Shown one piece after another: positions 55,848-64,000 of a stretch of DNA of 64,000 nucleotides. Every line of letters starts with the position of its first letter. Position 1 is the first letter of the stretch. This stretch comes from Symbiodinium sp. CCMP2592 (Eukaryota; Sar; Dinophyceae; Suessiales; Symbiodiniaceae): NCBI GenBank assembly GCA_905221615.1, contig CAJNDT010000001.1:1415894-1479893 (forward strand), in the 5' to 3' direction. Below the pieces are notes generated by a model. The model ran no database searches. It was not told where the DNA came from and saw only the letters and a list, made by a program, of their open reading frames with translations. The position numbers and the translations under genes are program-made.

Positions 55848-56129
55848 GGCCTGCCAAGGTCATTACCTCAGGCTCGACTATCCTAGCACCGCCGAACCAC
55901 CTGCTCCAATAGTCTCACCCCTAATCATATCAATATGCTCGTTTGTAGGGTTGGATCCGCGGGGGCTGGATCAGTGGGCTTGGCAAAAACCAAAGTTATC
56001 AAAATCAGAAGTCAACCTGAACAAAGACTTATTGGATACGTTACGACACGGTAGGTTTGTCCAGAATTAATGTAACTGGAGATTTGCAGACACTGAAAAT
56101 TGTTGAGAAAACCATGAAAAAATGTAGTA

Positions 56130-56880
56130 TTATTTCTGTCCAAGCCGGTGTGTGAACAGAGCAACCGGAAGCTGTGCCATTCCAGTGACTCCTTGCACCG
56201 ACATTGGCACGTCGGGCAAGGTCACACTAGATGGCTGGCCTTTGTGTCCCCAAGCAAGGAAACTTGATGGCTCTTCGGGTGAGAGCCCGGCAACACCAAC
56301 AGGTTTTCGCAAGGCTGAGGACGTCTGTGCAAGAGCCGGCAGAAGCTGCAAAGGTGTGACTCCCAAATTGTCAACAAGAAATTGTTCCTCAAGTGTGTTC
56401 ACTTGTGCCATGCCACTGACCCCTTGCACCGACATGGGCACATCGGGCAAGGTCACAGTGGATGGCATCTATTGTTTCCTCACACTGCTCAGAACAACCT
56501 GTCAACTTAAACAGGTTGCTGCAAGGTTGAGGAAATCTTGAGTCAGCATGGCATTGCTTGGCAAGGTTGACGATTCGAATTGAGGAAATCTTGAGGAATC
56601 CTCCTCAAGTGGGGCAAAGAAGGCAAGAACGACGTCCAAGGCCCTGATTTGCCGGCGCATACTCATTCACTGAAAGAGCCATATCAATTCTGTTCCTCCA
56701 AGTGTGTTCACTGAGACAGCCACATCGACATAAGGCTGCAAGCAAATCAGACTTGTGTCTCAATTGTTATGCAACCTTCTCATCAGTCATCGCACTGTTT
56801 TACCTGTGTTGCTGCATGGCCTGCTGTTGCTGTTGTGTCACAGCATTCACACCCCAAAAACCAGTCACAGCAGATTGGCT
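56130..56880 (-). pseudogene. Decayed partial duplicate of the 58.8-64 kb gene
   Basis: An open stretch (56130-56468) repeats SSVTLPDVPMSVQGVTGMAQ twice, 235 bp apart. The same unit, diverged, lies in the Pro/Ser-rich exon of the large gene near 59285-59352 (SNGTLPDPISGPRDSGMAQ). Further right, 56761-56845 shares TGCAACCTTCTCATC and GGCCTGCTGTTNCTGT with the penultimate exon near 59975-60035. Same order and orientation indicate a local duplication; no complete frame survives. Confidence 0.6.
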
Positions 56881-56944
56881 TGAATAATAAAAAGCATGCA
56901 GCTCAGTAAGCTATGAAACGTATTTTGGCTGACGAAGCGGATCG

Positions 56945-58302
56945 TCACAATAGATTCCGGACAATCTGCGCAACTGCTTCCCCGAACATCGAAGTGTATT
57001 CCCCACTAGCCTGTACATCTGCTGGCACACCGGTGAAACGGCCGTCTTCGCCTCGGTTTACCAGACCAATGAAAGCATTATGATCTGGTTTGGGCCTGGC
57101 CAGGTTCTCAAAATGAAACCCAGGCAAATGCCACAGTTGCAAGGGCTTCACTGACTTTCCGTTAAAGGCACCCATGTAGGTGCAAGTCTTTTCGAAGCCA
57201 CAAAAGGATAGAACTGTTTTGACACACTCGAGGTGCGGCATACAGGAGCTGAGGGGCTGTTCCACCACAGGGCAGCACTCACATGCCCATCCCAGGAAAA
57301 TCCCAAGTGAGCAAACAAGGGCCTGACAATTTCCCTGCAATACAAAGTCCCGCTCAGTCCATGCGCCTTCCCAGCCGTTGCTTTCAGCACGTTGGGAACG
57401 AAATGAGCACATAATGACAAAAGAAGAGCACGGAGTGCCCCACCAATGCAAAGCCTTCTTCTCACACGCTGTGGCTGCATCCAGAAACAAACGCAACCCT
57501 TTCGCTAGCAACATGTTGTGTTCGTCATTGTAGAGTATGTCAAAGCTGCACCCACGGAGACCGGATTCGATCAATTTCTTCGAAAGTTTGGCGCTCCCTG
57601 CATAGTATTCAATGTATTGCAGCAACCCCGCACATTGATGGGGTCCCACATCGATTGAAGCTGCTTCAATCTTGGCTCTGTTGTCATAGCTACGGCTAAT
57701 GATGCACATCAGCTGACACTCGATGGTTCGGTTCTTCAATGCGGGATAAGCCAATCCAATCAGCCCATGCCATTTCATGGCCACTCTGCCCACATTGAAG
57801 TCCTGGTCGTAGCGCAAGAAATTTTGCACCAAAATCCTTGCAACCATGAGCCTGTGACACCAAGGCTCTGTGGACCTGGCCAGCAAGATCAATTGAGGAT
57901 GATGATAAGTTTATGTAGTATTACATTAATTAATGAAAAATTCAAATTATAACAAAATCTGTGACCCATAACACTTTGAACAGACTCCGGCCTTGGGGAG
58001 AAAGACAAGGAAGCAAACGGAAGGAAATGCGAACATTGCAATCGCGATGTTTGCTCGAAGACGTCCTCTACCCAAGTGTCAAACCGATCATCAATTTCAT
58101 CAGTTCCTGTAACTGTATCGGTAAAATTCAAGGCAGGAAGAGTACACGGGCGCTCCACTGATCTACCTCCCAACTCAAATGACTCTGCAGCATTCTTTTT
58201 CCTTTTGCATTTCTTGCGTGCTGGCTTCACAGGCCCAGCACTACCACTGAAGACCAGCGATGATCCCAGCACATGCTGGCACGGCCACTGGAAATTGGAC
58301 AT
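56945..58302 (-). CDS. C5-methyltransferase-like protein of the dinoflagellate multicopy type
   Basis: The main exon 57875-56945 ends in TGA. It contains YYAGSAKLSKKL (compare motif I of C5-cytosine methyltransferases), WGTPCSSF (compare motif IV, with the catalytic PC), VVEQPLSSC (compare motif VI ENV) and downstream KSVKPLQLW. Spacing and order fit a Rossmann methyltransferase, but the motifs are divergent, so activity is not assured. An open stretch starting ATG at 58302 (MSNFQWPCQHV) with a basic KPARKKCKRKK patch, a nuclear-localisation-like run, is a probable 5' exon. The intron between about 57.98 and 57.88 kb is not resolved. It could instead be the 3' part of the large gene upstream. 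Confidence 0.55.
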
Positions 58303-58844
58303 GTTGGTGATTCACTGACATCAATACATTGATTTGTTGTCCCACATAACTTTAAACCATACCTCTGGTCCAACTTGAGCAACAAATGGATTCAATGCTT
58401 GCCTGGCATATCAAGCACATTCCACAAACTAACAGGACACAATGTCAGGAAGGCTTGTTTTTGCTGATCGCTTTCTCCCCGAGCAATCTGCAGCATAACT
58501 ATGGTGAGACTTCATGATTCATGTCATGTCATCTTCAATTGCACACTTCAGGCATTCAGCAACTGTAATTGCAACGTAACTGTAAAGACTCAATCACAGA
58601 ATGAACAGCAACTGCGCACAAGCTGAAGCCAAAATTGTGAATCGAACATGTTGCCGCTATGACAGCAGGAGCAGATTCACACACATTGGACTCGGCTGGA
58701 TGAACTCACTCCCTGTGACTTCTTGAATCGACCGAAGACTTGAAGCTAAGAACACGATACTTGCATACATGACATTGACAGCAATCTGCTACCTGCTGAC
58801 ATGTTTTCCCCTGTGATGTATTTATCACAAAAAAACTGAAGAGG

Positions 58845-61800
58845 CTACTTGGCATACTTTGTAGGCGAAGGCATTGCGTCGATAATCGGGGCAAGGCGTT
58901 CCAGGACAGCCTCAGGGATAGTACCAGGCTGACAATGAGGCGGCAGTTGCCTTTCGGGTTTGGCCTTCTCCCACTCTGTCCATGCCCAGCGATGCACTTG
59001 AGCCAGTGCTTGCTTCCAGTCTGATCTGTCGTTAGCAAAGCTTTTGCTGCAAGACTTTTTCCCCTCACTTGACACATACTGTTTTGTCATGATCTCGGCT
59101 TTGAAGCGATGATCGTTGAAGCTGAGACGCAACTTGAAGTCTTCGGGTGGATCCAACTCCGACAGGAAGTCGGGAGTGTTATTCAAGTGTGGACCATGCT
59201 CGCGCGGAGCACGTTGCGATGCCTGGCCACGATGTGCAGCATCATCAAGGACCTGCTCAGGGGCTGATCCGCTCGAGGACGAGGCCTGTGCCATTCCACT
59301 GTCCCTTGGCCCGGATATTGGATCCGGCAAGGTCCCATTGGATGGCTGTGCTTGCACTTTTGTTTCCTCGTGTGCGACCCCGGCACCACCAAGCACAGAG
59401 TGTGGACGGGAAGCATCGACACAGGGCTCCTCCGCCGGGGGGGCGGGCTCTCCTTCACCAGTGTGTGGACTGGGAGGATGGGCGCAAGGCTCCGGTGAGG
59501 GGGCGGGCTCTCTTGGACTGGGAGCATGGACACAAGGCTCTGCCGGCAATGAATCAGGAGTTGTTCGATCGTCCATGACATTCATGTCCAACAGCTGGCT
59601 TTCCAACTCCTCTTTGAGTTCAGAGATATCTGGATCTTCTTCCACTGCTGGTCCGGGCATTTGTTCGAGCACCTGCTCCTTGCGTTTTCGTGACGCTGCT
59701 TGCCTGCGAGCCAGCCCTTGCAAGCCCAAAGCTGTGCCTCTTCCAAACCCATTGCCTTTTCCACGGCCTTTGCCTTTTCCTTTGCCCTTGCCTTTGCATT
59801 TTGCTTTGGCACACGGTTTTGACTTTGCTTTGGCTTTTGCCACAGCTCTCCTCGCTCTTTTGGCCTGCAATCGAATCACAATTGAGTCACAATTGAGTCA
59901 CATTTGAATCACAACAATTGAGTCTAAGCCTAGCTCAGAAACTCACTGGAAGGTCTTGCCAGGGTGCCTTTTGTTCTGCAACCTTCTCATCCCACATGTT
60001 TTGCCAACGTTGTTGCTCGGCCTGCTGTTCCTGTCGCATCAGGGCTTTCTCCAAGTCCTGGAAATCCTGTTTATCTGAGGGCTCCATGTTGTCCAACAAT
60101 GCTGATAGAAAACCATCAGGCATATCTGCATCAGGAGCCTTCTGAGTGTCTGACTCTGCAGCTTCACGGCAAGCTTCTGCAAACTCTTCTCCGAAACACT
60201 CCTGACACTGTTTCAACAACTCCTTCTTGGAATTCTTGTGGGGTTGTGTCACATTCAAGTAGTCCGCCATCAATGTCAACTCCGCAAAGGTCCTTTTGTG
60301 CCCGGAGCGCAAAGTGTTTTGCACAAGTGGTTCCCAACCACACGTGGCTTTGAAATAGAGTCCTGCCTGTGTTGACAATTTCGGAGTGGCTTCACATGCT
60401 TCCCATTCCTCAGGGTTGTGAAGGAACTGCCATGAGCAACCGGCCTCCACTTGCAACTGCCAGCCCGAGCACCTGCCGCCCTCATGAACTTCGGACAACC
60501 GCCATGCCAACACTGCCCATTTGAAGGATCCCAGAACAATGTAGGTCTCTTCCACATTGCGCAAAGTAATGATTTGCCCAAACTGGGCAAACACAGCCCA
60601 CAAGCCGTCCTCAGGAACATGTTGTTCTTAGAACAGAGCTATTCAATCACAGACCGCTACTTTGCTGATTCACCCCAGGCCTTCAATTTCACGTTCTGCG
60701 TGCTCAAGTTGTTCTGCGAATAGTAGCGCAGGAAGGACCATGATGCTGCAGAAACAATCAATTGTTGTTCAGAAATGGTGTCCCACGTTTTGGTTGCTAG
60801 GACTTTCGACATTTCCTTGGGGAGCTTGTGATGTGCGGCAACAAATTCTGGATTGGCTCTGAAATCATCCTTGGCCTTGTGCCAGTACCTCAGGAACTTC
60901 TCTCTGCTCAACTTGGCAGGGTGAGCCATGCCCCGACACTCCAATATGTCGGAGTTGGTCAGCAGCTGCTGGATACATGTCCCCGTGAGTTTTTGGTGTG
61001 CTTTCGGACCTGTGGCTGTTCGTAAGAGTTGGTGACAATCCTCGACGATCTTGCTGTCCGGAAATGTGGCTGTGAGAAAGCGCAACAAATCTAGTCCTGC
61101 TTGGTAATTCAAACGCCAGCCAACTGACTGAAACTGAAGGGCAGTGTAGCGCATGCAAGGATCAAAAGTCAACCTGAGATCTGCACTCAGCATGCGAGCC
61201 TTAGGCGCGCCACTGCATTCCAGGCTTTGCAAGCAAAGCCAATCTGTCTTCATCAGTTTCATGGCATTGATGGCATGGGGAGAAGGACCACTCAGCACTT
61301 GGGTGTAACACTCCGGAGGGGAGCCATACTTGGAAAATGTTGCACACCGATTCGCCAGCATCTCCAAGCCATAATCCATGACTTTCGTTATGAATGTTTC
61401 AGACTCCTGGACCCAAAACAGCAAATCATCCCAAGTCTCTTCGGAAACCATGATTGCCGCAATTCCTCTCAAACTCCAGTGCTGGTTCCAGCTAGTGCTC
61501 ATGACCTGTGTCTCGGTCAAAGCGTCCTCGACAGTTTTGATCTCGTGGAGTTGTGCACTGTAGTAGTCCCAGCAAGGCTCCTGCAGCCGTGCAATAATGT
61601 GTGCGTTCTCCCAAGTCACCCATGAATGGCCCAGATAGGCCAGTTTCAGTCCTTTAGCTTCTTTGAAACACAATTGAGGTTGGTTGATGTCATCCGGACC
61701 TTGCTCGGAACGAAGGTACCACTCCAAAACCATTCGGGAGGCCGTAAACTCGGACAGATTTTCCGCAGCAGCCTCATTCCACGAAAACCACCGAGACGGT

Positions 61801-63980
61801 TTCGTGCATCCCCCCTTGACTTTCCAGGATCTCATTTTTTCCGGAAGCGCGGTCCAGACATCGTGGTCTGAGGCTCCCCTCATATTAAACTCGAAAGCAA
61901 TGCGAGTCTTGTACTTGTCGAAGATTTCGCTTTCCTGGCTGAGGTACAAGTAGAATTGTATTGGTTAAACAAATACTGACTATATTATTATATGAATTGT
62001 ACAATATTGAGAATTGGAAAAGCCTGGCCTCGTTGTTGGACTGCAGAAAACTTTCGAGTGCGTCCTGTTTCTCTGCAAAGAAGCCGCCAGAGCCGAAGGG
62101 CTTGTAGTTCAGGGTCCACATGAACGTCGTTAGGAGGACATTTTTGTGGAGTTGTCCTCTGAGCGGCCCCTTGATATCCCTATGCAGGCGATGGATTTTG
62201 TCGTAACTGTAATGTACGAGCAAGTTCTGGTCCAAGGAAAATGCGTTGGCGGCACACCCGATGCTGCCTTGATCCATCAATATGTGCAACATCGGAATCA
62301 TGTCTGCAGACTGTGCGTCAAAACTCATACTGTGCACTGTGGCTGGATCCTCTGTACGGATGACTTCCCATTCTGCACCACGAAAAGTTGCTTGGTCTCC
62401 CGGGTTCAATGGGGCCAACATGGACAGCAGCTGAGAGTCCGGCTGGAAATCGGTTATTTGCAACCCGGCGATTTTGAAGCACTGACTGCTGACAGCCTGG
62501 AAAAACTTCAGGGTCGAAAGTCTCTCAATTTCTCGACGTGCCGCCAAACGTTCGACTTCCGGCATAAGGTCATATTGTCCCGGGCGAAGGATTTTGGCCG
62601 AGTTCACAAATTGAGCAGTGGCATGGGCAAAACAATTGGCAGAACTGTTGTAAAAAAGACTCACAAGCCAATCTTTCGTGCTGTGGTGGGAAGAATCAGT
62701 GACCATGGTCAGCTTCCGAACATTGAGAAATGACAAGGAGCTTTCTTGCTTGTACAAGCTCAGCATCTTCCGCTGCCACAGAGAAACAGAGCCAGGCCTG
62801 ACACCGCCATCTCTGTCCGTCTCTCTGATCTCAGCCAACTTCATCATCGAGACCTTTGTGTTGCGTGCTTGTTCAATGAAGTCCCAAATCCGGTAAACGG
62901 ACATTTTCCGGCGAGGGTCTTCTCCATCATCAGCAGACCTGCGAGCAATGCAACTGCAACTTCATAACTTAACTCACTTGACAAATTGATTTCAAATGAA
63001 ATGATGCCCCCGGACTCCTGAATGCAGAAATCAACCTTACCCAACAGCCAACCTCCTTCCTCGCCCTGACAGTCGTCGTGAAGGAACTGCTCTCTCCAAC
63101 GCTTGGTTTGCCTCTACATGCTCCAAAATGCTGTGGGCCATAGCTCCATGCAAAATCTGGAAGACAGTGGCTCGCAATTGTTGCAGAGCAGCCAAGCTAT
63201 GGTTTTTCCAGGGTGACATGTTTCTGGATCGACGGACCTTCGCAGCATTGAGGACAAAAGCGAGCACATCCAAAAACAGAAGTTCTCCCTGCCAAGGGCC
63301 TGACAGTACAGCTTCTGAGTACATGTTGCCCCAAACCTTTCTCCAAGACTCCAGAACTGAAGCATGTAGTGAGGAAAGAAAGTCTTGCACTCCCAAGACC
63401 ATTCCATTGGGCTGCAACATGAGGACATGGTTCCCAGCAGTGCCATGCACATCGATGCTCAAGCCATGCTGTCCAGCCGCGTATGCCTGGGTTGTAGCCT
63501 CTGCTGAGATTTTCCGGAACATATCCCAGAGGTAGGTCGACTTGGCTGCAGTTTGGCTTTTGTCCAGTAGCTTTGCAAAGAACATCATCAGCAGCATGGT
63601 ACTGGCACAATTGCAATTCAACATACTTGTCCTGAACCAGGGCCACTTTTGCCAAGTATTTGAGTATGTGTGTGCATACATGTACTGTCAAGGATTTCAT
63701 AATTTAAGGTTCGTGGCCTGAGGTTCATTGAACGATAATGCAAATCTTTCTCTGTCAGGATATCCTCGGACAAGCAAAGGTCTTTCAGTGTTTTGGCATG
63801 TTTCGTCAGAGCGTTTTGCTCGCCATTCTCCATAAGCTTGTCCATGACATATTGCAGATCCCAGTACAGCTGGGAATCATCAGGATTGCGATATGCCACC
63901 GGGCCAAAAGCCACAGCAAGACCTTCCATGACCAAAGAGTCTGCATTTGCGGGCACATGCTGGAAACATGGCTCAGCCAT
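58845..63980 (-). CDS. Large multi-exon gene of unknown function
   Basis: Six long exons joined by short introns give over 1,300 residues. Approximate exons: 63980-63.7 kb; 63684-63041; 62938-62003; 61938-60674; 60626-59947; 59864-58845 (stop TAG). I do not recognise a domain. Visible features: a middle part with SHHSTKDWLVSLFY and HILMDQGSIGCAA ... YDKIHRLHRDIKG, a coiled/charged EKALMRQEQQAEQQRW segment, an abrupt KGKGKGKGRGKG low-complexity basic stretch, a Pro/Ser-rich linker (residue composition P, A, E, H), and a C-terminal acidic/basic domain. Such proteins are common in dinoflagellate genomes and may be mobile-element derived. The first junction (near 63.7 kb) is unresolved and the gene may start outside the window. 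Confidence 0.65.
59865..59946 (-). other. 82-bp GT-AG intron of the large gene
   Basis: CTTCCA|GTGAGTTT ... GATTGCAG|GCC, phase 0; joins QDLP to AKRARR. The intron is built from degenerate 11-bp repeats of the type TGTGACTCAAT. Confidence 0.8.
60627..60673 (-). other. 47-bp GT-AG intron of the large gene
   Basis: CCTGGG|GTGAATC ... CTGTTCTAAG|AACAAC, phase 1; joins KAW-E to QHVPEDGLW. Both flanking frames run into stops within the intron. Confidence 0.6.
61939..62002 (-). other. 64-bp GT-AG intron of the large gene
   Basis: ATATT|GTACAATT ... TTTAACC ... TACCTCAG|CC, phase 2. An alternative 46-bp phase-0 intron (ATA|GTCAGT ... CCAG|GAA) is equally open. Confidence 0.55.
62939..63040 (-). 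other. 102-bp GT-AG intron of the large gene
   Basis: GTTGG|GTAAGGTT ... TTGCTCGCAG|GTC, phase 2; joins LAVG to SADDGEDPRRK. Confidence 0.75.
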
Positions 63981-64000
63981 GGTCACATATTATGTGTACT

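Larger units (their letters stand above)
51261..56129. other. Interval without an identified gene
   Basis: Holds an A-rich GATA/GTAAGG-type low-complexity stretch (51.6-52.1 kb), a GC-rich open stretch at 52.27-52.40 kb, IR-F and two-copy repeats at 53.0-53.6 kb, CCCTAAA tracts near 53.3-53.5 kb and a (TA)n run near 55.40 kb. CCCTAAA tracts stop near 54.7 kb. Confidence 0.5.

Overview
The window is nuclear DNA of a dinoflagellate. The organism is inferred from four things in the sequence. First, the coding DNA of two recognisable housekeeping genes is cut into very short exons (24-97 bp), and many introns start with GC or GA instead of GT, with an AG|G acceptor, which is typical of dinoflagellates. 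Second, all genes I can identify lie on one strand (minus). Third, introns and spacers are full of TTTAGGG/CCCTAAA telomere-like tracts. Fourth, the right end carries Ala/Lys/Gly-rich and methyltransferase-like proteins of a kind abundant in dinoflagellate genomes. Genus cannot be read from this; a Suessiales/Symbiodiniaceae-type genome is my best guess.

Layout, all genes on the minus strand. (1) About 0.4-20.8 kb: an aspartate kinase gene in at least 22 micro-exons, from the N-terminal KFGG motif at 20.8 kb to the ACT domain at 0.45 kb; it continues past the left edge. Its introns hold microsatellites, a 1.5 kb period-6 satellite-like tract, telomere-like tracts and short inverted-repeat elements. 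(2) 20.8-37 kb: no gene I can name, only repeats, telomere-like tracts, microsatellites and a few weak exon-like stretches. (3) About 37.2-51.3 kb: a TraB-domain protein gene in scattered micro-exons. A complete two-exon membrane RING-H2 ubiquitin-ligase-like gene (44.4-45.5 kb) sits inside one of its introns on the same strand. (4) 51.3-55.9 kb: mostly non-coding. (5) 56.1-64 kb: a different compartment, with no telomere-like tracts and none of the short inverted-repeat elements. It holds a multi-exon gene of unknown function with long exons and short introns (47-102 bp, GT-AG), a neighbouring gene with C5-methyltransferase-like motifs, and a decayed partial duplication of the first gene.

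Repeats: at least seven families of about 75-170 bp inverted-repeat elements (called IR-A to IR-G here) recur 3-9 times each, plus two-copy families and single-copy palindromes. One IR-A end lies directly on an aspartate kinase 5' splice site and another lies about 10 bp from a 3' splice site, which raises the possibility that these elements behave as introners. Exon boundaries were chosen by reading frame, splice phase and fit to the protein family. None has been checked against RNA. No tRNA, rRNA, CRISPR array or spliced-leader RNA gene was recognised.
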